Shown here: positions 43,901-56,853 of the stretch, piece by piece | How the letters are laid out: each line of letters opens with the position of its first letter | Numbering within the stretch: the stretch's first letter is position 1 | From: Cyclospora cayetanensis | Lineage: Eukaryota > Apicomplexa > Conoidasida > Eucoccidiorida > Eimeriidae | Assembly: GCF_002999335.1 (NCBI RefSeq) | Contig: NW_020312112.1 | Coordinates: 25,166 to 89,165 of the forward strand | Reading direction: 5' to 3' | Length of the DNA stretch: 64,000 bases | Notes under the pieces: generated by a model | Database searches by the model: none | Told to the model about the DNA's origin: nothing | What the model saw: only the letters and a program-made list of their open reading frames with translations | Position numbers and translations under genes: made by a program

Positions 43901-46900
43901 TGCCTCGGGCCTCTGCGCACGAACCAAGTCAAGGCGCAAGAGATCGCGTTGACACCGCATGCTCTGTCTACGGAAGAGCAAATGCCACTGATGCAGCCGA
44001 GATGAAATATTTAAGAACCCCCGCTACGGGCAAGAGGTGTACGTAGCCACACCTGCTGGCTCTGACATCGAGGATCGAGACAAGACTGCCTCTACAGGAT
44101 GCAAGCTCGCCAACTCCTCGGGGGTAGGACTCGTGCAACCGTCTGCGGAACGCGACGAGAGACTTTCCAGCCAACTCTGTGAAGGACCACTTGCTGCAGT
44201 CTGTTTGGTGGCTTCCACAAGTCGTGCCCGGCACTCGGGGGTCAGGGAAGGCAGCAAGCTGCACGGAGCATTCGCGCACAGAATCTACACACCCCAGTAG
44301 CGAACCCGCATGCCCCTACGCTCGCAAGAAGCACGCCTGCTGCTGCTGCTGCTTTCAAAAGTGCAGCTTATACGTGTCTGGCATTTTCTGGCTGGGGCCG
44401 GCCGCATGCAAAACTCACTGCAGCGCGCCTCCTTTCACAGCCAAGTTGCAGAGCACCAGGAAATGAAAGGCTATGTTGCGTTGCTCCTCGGAGGCTTTCG
44501 CATCGGTCAGAAGACAAAAGAAGCGGGCTGCGCACTGCTGGGACAGGAAGTCACTCAACGCCTCGCTGTTTGAAACGAGAAATGTCTTGGACTGCAGCTG
44601 AAGGTGGACGTGGTGCCCCAGAGCGCGTGTCATTGCCGCCATCAAATCAACAAGGAGCCTGAGAACGCACAGGAAGAGAGAGGCAGTAGGGTTCAGAGCA
44701 CGTCTACTGCTCGACGGAGACGATCGCACAGTCTGAAAACCATGCCTAGCGGTCGAGTGCGGCGGAATGCCCGCCATTTGCCGAGAGAGCCGCAACAAGA
44801 ATTCACGGCAAAAATCCAGCGTAGAAATCCGAATACTAGCAGCTTCTTACCGCCACACCACAAAGGGATGCGCGGGCTCACACCCCTCCTCGATGCCCCC
44901 CCTGCCCCCCTCTGTGTGCGAAACCACCGAAGTACAGAAATCCAGACGCACTCCCTGTTTTTGCAGCGAATGAGACTTCTGTGAACTGCAGAAAGGAACC
45001 GAAGTCGGTCTTGCGCAACCGCTGCCAGCAACTGCAGTGTTTCTCGCACAAGAAAGCGGATTTGCTTCAGCACTGGCTTAGGTGTCTGCGACCCCTTGAC
45101 GCCTGCAGTGGCAGCTGGTGCAGAGCCGACGTCAAGCAGATGCTGCAAAATCTGCTGCTGCTCGTAGAGCGGCAACTCCAAATGCAGACTGTAATACGGC
45201 TGCAGCACCAGCTGAACCATCTGGAGTAAGACGCAAAGGGATTCCAGTGCTTGGACAGAACGTTGCTGCTGATGCTGCACTTCTACGATGCTGCAGGAAC
45301 CCCAGCAACACACAGTCAGAAAGACCGTGAAACTGACAAACACCTCACCACAATCCATCATCCACCCAACAGTCTCTGAACTCAGTTGAATCCGCTGCTC
45401 CGTGCAGCGGATCTAATAACCGCGCTAGAACGTCCATCTCCGTTCTGGCGGGAGTTGCAATGACACTTCATTTAACGCGCACAGCGGCAAGTGTGGAATG
45501 GAAAGGCGATCGCCGTTAGAGGGCTGACAGGGAGCAGCAGCGATTGAGACACTGCTTTGCCTCACCAGAGAGCAATCCACTTCAGCAGTATATCGGTGAT
45601 ACTCTGATCTCCCTGCAAGGGATTATTCAGCTTCGGAGTTCTCCTTTGCTGGCCTGGCAAGACGGTTGACTCACAGCCTTCAGCGCCGAAGAGGCCCTTC
45701 CACGCATCGTGCGCTGCCTGTAGCTGCGATAGTTGTGGCAGAATTTGCCGACTGCCAGGGGCAGAGGGTGAGGCACTGGTAGGAGGAAACATGACCTGAA
45801 TCAGACTGGAATCAAGGCGTCCCTTCAGCTCGTGAAGCAGATCATCTCTCAGAGCATGGGGGTGCCGCCGCGAAGTGACAAAGGCCGCTCCGTTGTTTTT
45901 CTGGATGCGTTGCGATCGCGTTGATAAAGTCTCGACAGGGGAATCCGTGCATTTCATGCAGGTGGGAGAGTCGTGCGCAATGGTCGGGTTTTCTGCCTGA
46001 GATGCATCATCCGAGGCAGGATCTGTGGATTTCAGCCTATGCAGGGGTTCCTCGGGCAGCGGCTTCGTCGATCCTGGAGCTGTCAATGACGACGAGGATT
46101 GGATAATGCGGCGCGTTTCCTGGCGCGCGTCGAGGAGGAGCTTGAGAGAATCTGGGGAAAGAAGGATCGAATTTAGCGCAGCAGCCTCTCCCGCGGGGCC
46201 GTTACACTGCGTGGACTGTCTCTGCTGCAGCACCTGTACAACTGCGCCCGCCGAACAGCCTTCGTGTATCAGCAAAGACAGCAGCGCACTCGCTGGCGTG
46301 GGGAGAGCAGCGGACTCGCCGCGCAGCTGCTCCTGCAGTGCATCCAGAAGCTGCGGAACAAGAGACTGCAGGAGGGCAGCTTCCTGAGAGGGGTCTAGCG
46401 GCATGGCAATGGCCATAAGCGCAAACACAGCATCCCGAAGCCTCGCTGCCTTCGTCTGGGGAGGCATAAGCATCGCGCCTCCTATTGAATTTGCGCGCCG
46501 CAGGGGGTTCCCCAACAAAGGCCGCTGCGAGGCAGAAGGTGCGGCAGCAGCACCGCCACATGAGAACAAAGGATCAAGCAACGCCAAGGCATCGGGGAGA
46601 CGCACAGCAGCCATCCACTTCGCCGTAGCGAGATGCGCGGCTTGAGACACCTGAGCGGCAGCAGGAAGCAGCACATGCAGGAGCGAGCAGCCAGGCAGGA
46701 GTCTTCGTACCTACAGAGAGTCGCTACCGCATCCCCCGTCCTCGAATCCAGCTGACCCGCTAGACAACTGCAGCGCCTCCAGAGACATGGATCGATCGCA
46801 CTTCGCCACGCATGCACGGCACAAGAGAGGGCGCAGCGGCATCGGAAGCACACGCAACAAAGCGAACCGCAAACACCTGGAAGCCCAGGAACGCACTTTC

Positions 46901-49900
46901 TTGTCGGAGTCACTAAGGCACTCTGCCGTCGCAGTAAGCAGTTGCTTGTACAACCGCGCGGGGGGCGAAAAGGAGGAGCTGATAAAGAGGTCAGATAAGG
47001 CTTCGTTGCTCAGGTGATCGTGTAAGGCAACAAAGCACAGGAGCACTTGGCGGCGCGTTGAAGAGCTCTGGTCTGCAAGGCGTCTTCGCAGAGCTCCTAG
47101 AAGACCACTAAGCCCTGAAGGTCAGCAAACCATCACCAAGCCACATGCCAGCCAGCAGAAACATCTGAAAGACTGCCATATGGTGCTGATGCCTTTTTCA
47201 CACCGCAATCTTGTGTTTACTGACGCGGGTGCCGCTCGAGTTCATAGGGAATCTACTCTCCAGCATCTGTGCGGGCTGTTAGCTGCGACGACAGCAGCTG
47301 CATAAGCAGCAGCCGACTTTTTGCTTAGACGTGCTCATTCCAATACCCCTACACCATGACCGGCACCGCGTGTCGATGCACGCGCTACACCGAACCACGC
47401 CTCGCCTCGCAATGCCAATTAATTGTATCTTAAGAAATCGAACTCGCTAAAAAAGCTTGGTAAGCCTCGGACAGTCTCTAGGACGTCATGACACACGAGA
47501 CGTGCACGCCAACAAAAAAAGCACCCACATCCCCCAACCGCTTACCTTCGGGTTTAGCGCGATCTCCTGCCTTCGCAACGAGGATATGCATCAGCTCATT
47601 CAGCGCCTTAAGCACCACGTCTTCCTGGTACCCATGTTGCATGCGCTGCAATAAATCCGAAGTAATGTACTGAGCCACTGAGCCCTTCGTAGGGGTGCTG
47701 CTGCTTCTTGGAGACGAGTCGCGACACGCAGCAGCTGCAGCTACTGCAGATGCTGCGGCTGCTGCTCCAGCAGTCAAAGCAGCAGAGGCGCCACTCCAGA
47801 CAGGTCCAGAGATATCTACACTTTGTTGCGGCTGCTGTGGTTGCAGCTGCCTCTGCTGCTTCAGCGCGTGCTTCACGTCATCTGGCAGCGGGTGGGCGAC
47901 GAGCATGGCAGTGATCGCTTTGTCTCCCAGCTCCGCATGCAAACGCTTCAGCAAGGGGAAGACTACAGAGCGCGGCCCCTGCGTAGATTGACATCTAGCC
48001 ACAGACGGTTAGAACTCTCAAAGACAAAGATGCATGCGGCTGCGCTCTGCGTGCAGGGTGGGCAGCAAGAGGACCTCCGGATTGGGTGAAAAAGGCGGGA
48101 TCACAAAGGCGGTCTGTGCAAAGTACAGCTAAACACGGAGGCTTGCCCGACAAGAGGGCAGTTTGTGAATGCATGCCTGAGCTTCCAGGTGCTGCTTAGC
48201 GCCTACCTTGTTGGGCTCAAGCATTTGCCGCACCAATATCAGCAGCTGCTTCGGTGGACTGAAGGCTTGGAGGCCCCATTGCTGTAAGAGGAGTTCTAGG
48301 AGCGCGCAGACGCCTTGCATGAATCTCCCTCCAGCAACCCGTCCATCTGTCATAAGCGCCAGCTGGGCAGCAACCGTTGTCGGTGTACTGACGCTTAAGG
48401 ACAGTAACAGCCCAATGGTCAGTATGCCACTGCCTACCCGGGGATCTCCCAGCCGATCTCCAAGTGGCTCCAGCACGATGTTAACAATGCTTCTGTCGAC
48501 AGGGGGTAAGGATCTTTTCTTGCCGTTGGTCGCACACCTCGGCGTGACGATCGAAGGGCCACTGTATGCGGAGTCTTTCGCTGCAGCGGCTGTCGCCAGA
48601 AAGACTGGTTCTGGCAGCAGCAGCCCCCCAACAATAGCCTGAAGACAGGATATGCATGCATCCTCCAACACGGCAGTGCGTTCTCTGAAGCCTCGTAACT
48701 TTGTACGCAGATGCAGAAGAATGTGGACAGCAGAGCGCCGACAGGCCTCAAGTCTGCATGCGTCCGCTTTCCCCTCCATCTCCATTTGCCCGTTTTCTGA
48801 GCTACAGAGGCTGCAGTCGCAAGCACGGCGGCACCAAGACTCCAAGGCTTGGTAAGCCCGCTTTCGCTCCTGCCCGATCGTCGCATCCAGACCTTGCAGC
48901 AGCTCCGCAGGAAGCACTGCCCGGGTGTGCTTCTCGGCGTCTTGAGGACTGACTGCTGCATGCGGCACTTCCCAGAGTGCCGCTGCTGAGCAGGCGGCGT
49001 GACTAGCGGATGCCGATGATCCTCCAGATAACACGGATGCGGTGCCGCTTCGCTGGAGAGGGAGCTTCGCGCCAGCACTGCCAGGAAGAACGGTGCTATG
49101 CGCCTGCCTTCGAACTGCCTTCGCTGAACTAGCCGCCACAGCGCCTCCTTGACGCTCAGAAGCAGCTGCAGCTGCGGCAATACCCCGACTTCGCATGCGG
49201 GAAAAAGGTACTCCTTGCGCAGCGGCGCTTTGGGATAGAGGACGTCGGGGAGAGGAGGCGGGAGGCTGCGAGAGGTTTCCCGTTACAGAGAGACTCCCCG
49301 AGGAAGCAAGGACCTTCTGAAGCTGCTGTCGCTTCTGCTCCGATAGCTTTTGCACGGTGTCTTCCACTATGGCGTCGCCCTCTGCATGCTTGGAGACGGC
49401 AGCGAGGAGGCCGACTCCCGCAGCGCGCACAGAAGCGTTTCCGTCTTCCGCTGCTGCTCGTGCTGCAGTCAGCAGCACTGCAGCGACCTTTTGAAGGGCG
49501 GGCTTGCCCGCCTGCTGCCCCACAGCCTTGGTCAGTTCGTCAAGAAGCAGCTTCTGATAATGCGCCACTTTCTCTTTCACGGGAAGCAAGTCTCCGACGA
49601 CCACGTCGATGGGGAGACTCGCGAGATACGTCCCAATGCAGTGGCAAGCAGCCGCCTGTACCGGTCGGTTATTCACCTTCAGCTTCCCCAAAGCGTCAGG
49701 CAACAATGCCCGCAACTGCTGCTGCAGCTGCTGGGCTCCCTCAACCCCTCGCGGCTGGAGCAGCAGCTGCACGAGTAGCTGGAGAGTCTTCAAGACGCAG
49801 GCGACCACAGGGAGCGTCGGCTCTGCAGTCAGCACGCGGTGCATCAGAGGCAGCAGCTGCTGATGCAAGAAGGGATTCTTTTTGTACAAACCAGCGCAGT

Positions 49901-51951
49901 CTCGCAGAGCCTGCAAAAAACGCACAGAGCATGTGCAAACTTGCAAAATGAGGCTTTCCAGAGCCACAGGCGTTAAAGAGGGCTCTATTCTGGGGGCATG
50001 GCTGCTCCAAGAAGGGTAAGACAGATAGTTCCCGGCGGGAGGAACGGCTTACAGACTCTAGCTGCTGCCAAGCTTGAAGCTTCACTTTCCAAGAAGGTTC
50101 TTCATCCCCCTCACGCTCCCCACGTGCCGTGGACTGCCTGCCTTCCGTCACGCGCAGCACCCAATCTGTCTGCTGCTGGCAGACAGTCCTAAGCACGTCA
50201 GTCTCGGCTACGAGCATCGAAGCCAAGGAGCCACCAGACTTGTCAGTGTTTTTGCAGGCTGCCGCCTGGCTGTCATCGCCCTCTTGACCCCCAATAATAC
50301 CGCCGATTGAGAGGGTCGGTGTGGGAGGCGGCACAGATGCAAACTTTTCCAGCAGCTGCTCTACGTCAGACTGCATAGCCTTGCTGCCCTTCAGACAGTC
50401 CAGTGCCACCTTTTTGGCAGCCGCTGCTGCGGCGTCGCCTGCTGTCATCCGGGTGAAATACAGGGCGGTTGCTGCTAGAGAAGCGAGGGCTGTGCGAACT
50501 CTCTTATCGCTGCATGCAGCGAACGAAGACAAGGGATGAATCAACCTCTGGATGCCCCCCACAGCCACCATGAGCTGCAGTCCGAAGGCTTGCAGCATCT
50601 TAAGCAGCAGTTCCACACAGCTTCCCACCACGCGAACACCTTGGCCCTTGACTGCCGCCACATTTCCCTTCTTTTCCTCCAGTAGCTGTTGAATAGCAGC
50701 GGCAACGAGGGCAACTGTCTCAGCCGCGCACTCCGCCGAAGCTTGGCTCAGTCTCAGCAGCAGTTCGGAACAAGTGGAGAAATGTCTTGGATTTGAAAGG
50801 AGCTGACAAATCATGAGCTTCCCGCTTTGCTGCAAGAGGGGCAACGCAGCAGCAGCTGGAAAGAGCGTGTCTCCAGCGGAGGGATCGTCCGCCTTGATAA
50901 GAGCTTGTAGCATTTCTAAAGCCTTCGAGCCGACCAGAGCATTTGTATCTTTGAGAATGCCGCTCAAATGTGGCTTGACAAGCGCGTCCCACAGCTGGAT
51001 CCTCTCCCTGCAGCTGCTGCAGCTTCCCAGACGCATCACCACCTCGTCGCAGCCATGCACTCTCTGCTTTATGGCTTTGGCCTGCAGACGCGTTGCGAGA
51101 GGAATTTCTGAGAAATCCTCAGTCTTCTGCAGGGGACCCAAGCCACCGTCACCAAGCGCTTCCATTCCGTGAAGAGCATCTTCTTCTTCAGCAAAATCAC
51201 AGGGTCCAGAAGAAGGCCTCTTCTCCGGAGGGCTTCTTCCCCCTGGCAAGCCAACAGCCTCATTGTTAGCGGCGGGTTGGTCCGCAGTAGGAGACTGCAG
51301 AGTCAGACGCTGAACTCCCAGGCACGACGAATCCAGAAGGCTAGACGAGGTTGAGATCGGAGGCGGAATGGACGAAACTGCTCGTCTACTGCCTGAAGAG
51401 GCGCCGCTCCCGCCTTGCGATGACGATGAAAGCGAGCCAAAATCCTGGGGGCCCCTTGCAAAACTCGCGGATTCTCCCGTAGACGTCGGGGGATCGGCTT
51501 TCGCTGGTGCATCCTTCAGCTTCTGCTCATCTACAGCTATCCCCTTCGCGATCGCCTTTGCGTCACACGACAACCCGCTAGAATTCTGCGACTGGGGCTG
51601 ATGGACGTCGCCCAGTACACCAGCTGCTGCCATGGCTTCCTCAAAAGAAGCACCGCTGCACACTAGGCCGTCAATGCCGCTGGACGTCGTAGTGTGCTCC
51701 TCTGGAGTGGCGTCTTGACGGCCTTCCCCAGAGTCTGCAAAGGTATCCAGCCTTCGTCCAAGGAACTCCTGCATCTTCTTGGGTCGAGCCTTGGGAAACA
51801 ACAGGCGGCGCTTCCTCGGTGGATCAGCGTCTTGTGTTGCATGGCTGCTACTCTGCGATGTCTTACGCTCGCTGCTGCCGTTTGTGGCTCTCGCTAGGGA
51901 CGGGGCATTCGGGGGGGGCGCCCTGTGGTGTTCCTCTTCTTGTTGCTCCAT
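40950..51951 (-). CDS. XMAP215/CKAP5-family TOG protein (microtubule polymerase)
   Basis: XMAP215 proteins use arrays of TOG domains to bind tubulin and speed microtubule growth. Phase-matched exons are 51951-50053, 49910-48207, 47978-47546, 47114 to about 46.8 kb, about 46.7 kb to 45566, 45290 to about 44.9 kb, 44658-44419, 44258-44053, 43565 to about 42.6 kb, 42087-41835 and 41717-40950. TOG1 (from about residue 280) starts IPLATRLQAKAIKQRVHG. TOG2 spans exons 1 and 2 (WKVKLQAWQQLES, ending DGNASVRAAGVGLLAAV). TOG3 is in exon 2. TOG4 begins QYITSDLLQRM and continues LADQSSSTRRQVLLCFVAL. TOG5 holds DILLKWIAL and SVQALESLCVLLQ. The first 280 residues are a basic, Ser-rich extension that animal CKAP5 lacks. 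The ATG follows an in-frame TAA directly. The junctions at about 46.8, 44.9 and 42.3 kb are not resolved. A further 3' exon at 40327-39407 is likely. Confidence 0.82.
42145..42162. repeat. (AT)n microsatellite
   Basis: About nine AT dinucleotides followed by ACAC, lying in an intron of the TOG protein gene just upstream of the exon at 42087. Confidence 0.9.
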
Positions 51952-52029
51952 TTATGAGCACTCTGGGGGACGTGCTAATTGGCAAGAGCTTTCCCCCCTC
52001 CAGTGAAACTGGGGGCTGGCGCTACACGT

Positions 52030-52368
52030 ATGCCCGAAAAAGAGAAACCCGAATCATTATATGCAGACCTCGTGAACCTTCTTGCTAAGGTGCACTTCAA
52101 TGAGGAAAATGGACGGCAATCACTGGCTTCAAAGAATTGGTTTCAGTTGAACAGGTTCAAAAATGGTATAGCGCACCCCCTAATTGTTATCTGCTCACTT
52201 CTTCCCTCACTCCAATGAGTTTTTCACTGAGTTTCTTTCTCTGTGGCCAGCTCAAAGAGCGGAGCCCCACGCAGCCCCTACAGTCGGCAGTGCCTCCAAC
52301 CAACTGTAATTGTGACTGGTGGGGTGGCATGCAGGGGGAGAGCAAACCGCTGGTTCAAGTTCGTTCAG
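52030..52368 (+). CDS. Possible first two exons of an unrecognised gene
   Basis: An ATG at 52030 opens MPEKEKPESLYADLVNLLAK, followed by a donor (AAG/GTGCAC at 52089/52090). A phase-matched exon at 52251-52368 starts after CTGTGGCCAG and reads LKERSPTQPLQ, then CNCDWWGGMQGE, ending at a perfect donor (CAG/GTAAGT). I could not follow it further. Zinc-site-like patterns downstream, at about 53.5 kb and at 54.1 kb (CSKCAKMPTLRF before a stop), might be later exons of the same gene. The ATG is only 78 bp from the divergent start of the TOG gene. No function can be given. Confidence 0.3.
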
Positions 52369-54895
52369 GTAAGTAATTCAATATAATATGCCTCGAGAAA
52401 ATACCAACTATAAACGGGCTGATTTTAGCAAATGGTAGATTTTGTGTAGGGGTGTGCTTCTTTCAAATGCGTTCCTGACCCCGCCACCGGAAACACCTCC
52501 ACCCCTTCCAGAACTGTTCTGTACCGCAGTTCCCAATGTAAACAATATCGGAAGACTCCTTCCCCATTGTAAGCGCAAGCAATGCTGTATTCCATGACTA
52601 AAATCAATATTTCACTATACCGGAGGAAGAGTTCCTGTGGCGGGGACTACTTCGGAGAGGGGTGATTTTCGAGGTATACGACCGTCTTCCTCCGTATTAT
52701 CGGCATTCAAGCGAAGTGTAAGCATTTATTTCGAAATCATAGTTCACGTGCGGATGAATATATGGCTTCAAAGCACAGCTGCCGTGCACCTCTAATCACA
52801 CACGGGGGAAATGCAACGCTCCAGCCAAGTCTCCGGAAGAAGAAACTTTACTCCTTAGTCAGTGCAAACTTGACAAAGGACGACTTAGTGCTGCTCAAAA
52901 CAGCGCCTTCCTAACCCTGACCATGTCTGCCAGAACTACCGACATGAGGGGAAAATAACAGCAAACGTGCGCTCTGCTGCACCCCCTGAGCAATCCGATC
53001 ATTTACAGCTGGTTGTACCCAGCATGTAGCGCATAAGCACAAAACTTCGCATCGTCTACTGTCAAGTCAGCAGTGTTCTCTCTAAAGATATGTTACAAGA
53101 GCAGACAAACCAATAAGCCGGTTCCCTACTGATTCGCAATATAACATATCAAGTGCAATGCAAGGTGTTTAAAAGTGTGGAGCTTAGCCCCCTAAGTGAA
53201 TTGGTTCGGCCATTGACGATGTATATGTTCTAGTTCTCCTGTCCTTTGAAGCTGGGCTCTACGGTGAACAAGTAGTGCTGGCATATTCAAAATGCTTTTT
53301 CTAGTCAGGGCACGCAGTAGGATCACGCTGACCGTAAGGAAACGTAATGGGCATGCTGACTGGTCTGCCAGTTCTCAGATGCCTCCTGCTGCACTATAAA
53401 ATACAAACGTACAACCTGGTATATGTCTATTAAACAAAGGCACTACACTAATAAACCCGAAACGAGGCTGACGTCAGGCTTTCTCAATGCGTCGATGCTT
53501 GTGGAAAGGCACAATTACTATCTACGGACATATTTACTGCAAAAGTTGTCTTCAGCGATTCGTCAACAGTGCGCGAAGAGGTTGTAAAGGCAGATGGCAC
53601 CTGATGAGCAAGAATTATCCCCCGGCAATAAGAACGTCTATGGATACCCACATTCCCTATAGAACCAGTCAACTGTAGAGCGCGCTGGAACCCTTTCGGG
53701 GAGTTCAGCAGCAGCGAAGGGCAGGCGCCTCCCTTAGGAAAGGTTTGTGGCAATAGACAGGACGATGCGGTAGCTTCCCTTAAGTTCGCTGGAGCTACCG
53801 CCCATGGTTAAAGCTAGAGTACCACGCCTTTGAGAGTTCCAGTGTCATCGCCTCAGGTTGAGCCTGATCGTTGCATTTGCAAACTGCAAGCTAACACGCA
53901 GTGGTGAAGACGTTTCATAAGCTTGCGGGCCATGTGGACAATACCAGCAACTACAATGGTGCCAACGCGCAAAGAGCCACTCTCCTTTACCACCTCCCTC
54001 ATGCCCACTACACTCAAAATGCCTATTTCCGTTGTCTGTTGCGGTTTTTCATCCATCGATTGGAATTGGGATTGCCGGGTCCGAGACCAACGATGACTTT
54101 TGGGGGAGCAGAGGCAGCAGCTCTACCAGATGCAGTAAATGCGCGAAGATGCCAACTTTGCGCTTCTAGGCAATAGTTCTGCAGGCGAAATAGGAACAAG
54201 CAGGGGAAAGAGACAATCGGTGTTCTTGCTCCTTCCCGTCAAAGGACGGCTAAAGAATGCACATTATGCTCCCACTCAACAAGTGCTTATATTATGTGGC
54301 TTTACTAGGCATTGTATGGCTGTCCAAAGACTGGCGACTCAACCACTTTTGCTGAGTCTTCATGAGCCTAATAAATGACGTACCGGTGAAAACGGGTTCT
54401 TGGATTCGACGTCTTTTTTCCAAATCTTCTCTTTGTGCCGAAGTTCCCTATCTACTCCTCCCATTAACAGCTGATCGGCTGCCAAGATGATTGGACGCTG
54501 CAGCACAAGACAGAAGCCCCACAAGTTCAAAACAAATTGCTAAGCTCTATGCCTCGGAACGGCCTTGTAAGCTTACCCACAACCGTGAGGCAGCAAATCA
54601 CACATTGGTATATCGATATGACACTGATGGGAATGCACAGCCAGCTGCAGGACATCTGAAATAAACAATCAGGCACAAAATTAGAGGTATGAATTTATAC
54701 AAAACGCCACAAATACATGGTCGGGCAGGCATCTATACGCGCAAATTGTTTTAATGCATGCCATTTCATATACATCTGTGAATGAGAACTAATCGATTCC
54801 TTCGTAGCAGATCCTAGAGTTGGAGGCGCTCTGCACGAAAAGGGTTCGTATACGCGACTGTGAAGCTGCGTATTTGCATCCTTGCATAGGTCAGC
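52369..54895. other. Mostly non-coding interval
   Basis: Apart from the possible downstream exons noted for the gene starting at 52030, I see only short unsupported frames. No repeat or RNA gene is recognised. Confidence 0.45.
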
Positions 54896-56402
54896 TCAAC
54901 GTACAGAGTGCTTGCCCCCTGTTTCCTTTGGTATGGAGTAGACCTGGCCCCTTTTGGAAAAGCGCTTCCTTCCGTCAAAAACATATACTTTTCTAGACTT
55001 CTGGTCGAAATACAGAGGCGCCCTTTCCAGCGTGTAGTGCCCGCACTTGGAGCAAAACAACAGCTTTGTCTTCCGGTCAAGGTGCCCACAGGCCCTAAAG
55101 CGCACACACCAGAAAGATCAAGCAAAACAAAAATACAACTTCAAGCAGCATCAAACGAGGAGGCGCTGTTGATAACCCAGCAGCACATGCTATTCAAACA
55201 GCGGCATCATGGGGATAAGCATGCGCCTTTGATACTTAGGGTTTGTCGTTTATGGTCATTTGCCCCATTGCCACTAGCGCGCCGCACCTGCACAAGAGGG
55301 CCCATAATTTAACAGTTCGGATCGTTCGTCCGTCTGCAGACAAGACCCCTAGTCCCATTTGCAGCAGGACATTTTGCATTGAAAAATCTGTTGTCATGCA
55401 GCACACAAGATCTTCGACCTCCTGAAGGTGTGCCGCCAGTTCGAGGCCGTTAAAAGCCTTTGAGAGAGCTTCAGCATCGCCTTGTTCACCCCCTTCTCTG
55501 CCTTCCACTCCATCAGGGCAATCGTCTAATGCTACAAGTCCCAAGTGGTCCCTTAGCACTTCTTCAGTAACCCATCCCTCTTCCATGTCCATGTCGTCTT
55601 CCGCCGTCGAATTTGATTTGTATGCACTTTCGCTCTCTGGCGTCTCGCCTTCCAGAGTTCTAGTAGAATCCTCCAGAGAAGAGGCATCTACAGACGGTGG
55701 CGTTCTTGCAGGAGAGGTAGCCGACACGCATCCCCGCTGGAGCGTCCACACATGCGTCGAATCCCCGTTGCTTTCAAGGGAGTGTTGCAGCTCTGCCTCG
55801 CTGAAGAATTCAAGTGCGGGAGGTCGTATTTTCAGGCGTTCCGTCTGTCCCGTAGCCCTCTGCAGCATGTAGGTAAGTGCAATGAGCCCCAAGTCTGTTT
55901 TAGATAGAAAGGGCAAGTCGCCTGTCATATCTGCGAATTTTTCTGCCCATGCCTCGTCAGATGCGGATGGCTGCAGCGTGTGAATATCCAACAGCCGCTC
56001 GCCTACGCGCTGTCTTGACATTGCATCCCGTACCTCCTGCGCTGCTGCCATTGTTGTAACAAACGCACATTTGTGACGGTACTTGTCGAGGGCCTCAACT
56101 CGAATCAGTGCCCCAGCGTCCAGCACAATGACAGGCCTCTCCTTTGTTGCACGAGCGAATGCCGGAATCGAAGGAGGCGGGGCTTTGGGAAGGGCAGCAT
56201 TTGGAGCTGTGGGAGGGATGCAAGAGGTAGTTTCGCCCTCTCTTGATTTTTTTTTTTCTGAAGCCACAGGCAGTTTGGCAGCCCTCGAAGCGCGCTCTGC
56301 CCAGCTGGGTTGGGGCGAGCTGCCTTCCTTCAATTCATCATGTGCTCCAGTACCACTCAAGTCAGCTTGATTTCCTGCATTCGTCGCATTAGGGAGATCC
56401 AT
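54896..56402 (-). CDS. NOB1: NOB1 endonuclease, 18S rRNA 3'-end maturation
   Basis: Two exons, 56402-55288 and 55094-54896, join in phase (donor CAG/GTGCGG, acceptor TTTAG). Nob1 is the PIN-domain nuclease that cuts 20S pre-rRNA at site D in the cytoplasm. The PIN start VIVLDAGALIRVEALDKY carries the first catalytic Asp, and LSKTDLGLIALTYML the later Asp. TTDFSMQNVLLQMGLGVLS is the Nob1 signature before the zinc ribbon. The ribbon spans the splice: CR-ACG, then LLFCSKCGHYTLER. The end PKETGGKHS matches the conserved PTPKGGK block. An acidic insert (DDMDMEEGWVTEE) lies between PIN and ribbon, as in other Nob1 proteins. I start at MDLPNATN (56402); the frame is open upstream but looks like leader. 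The C-terminus is a little short: a donor (GTACGT) just before the stop could lead to a small third exon near 54.82-54.86 kb. Confidence 0.9.
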
Positions 56403-56853
56403 TTTGTAGATCCCAAAGCAAGGAGGGAAGTCACGGCAGGTAACGTGGCCCCCGACAACAAATGCCCCCTTTGCTTTCTCCCCCCTCGACAAAAATACAC
56501 TATGAATGAAGTAGAATGTAAAACAAAATGGAAATGACGTACTCGATTCGAATGGAAAGCCCATGCGATGCATGCATGTCGATGGGGGCTCCTGACAGAC
56601 AAAATTAAATGTTTTATTATCTAACCTCGTTGCTGCAGCACTGCTATTCTTTCCAGTGACGCAAATTTAATTTCCAATGCCTAGTTTCCTCTCTGCCTTC
56701 TCTTTTATGTGTATGCCTCTTGAATCGATGCAACTGAAGCTCGACCACGTGCTACCTGCCGCCTCACTCTCCTCGGTAGCAAAATTCTGTAAACTCGCTA
56801 GCGCGCTTCATTCGACTCATTAGCCACAGCTCATTTTATTATTCTGCTCAGCA
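56403..56853. promoter_or_regulatory. Shared upstream region of NOB1 and DUS3
   Basis: The 451 bp between the two divergent start codons must hold both promoters and 5' leaders. It has AT-rich stretches (TAAATGTTTTATTATC) and pyrimidine-rich stretches, but I recognise no specific factor site. The regulatory call rests on the head-to-head layout, not on a motif. Confidence 0.4.

Noticed and set aside
43850..43985. A possible extra TOG-gene exon (RQSMRCQRDLLRLDLV) with a good donor
   Set aside because: The flanking exon ends in phase 1, and reading this segment in that phase meets a stop at once. The joined exons at 44053 and 43565 keep frame without it.
54814..54860. A possible third NOB1 exon ending near 54814
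   Set aside because: No acceptor here gives both the right phase and clear similarity to the Nob1 C-terminus. It is kept only as a possibility in the NOB1 entry.
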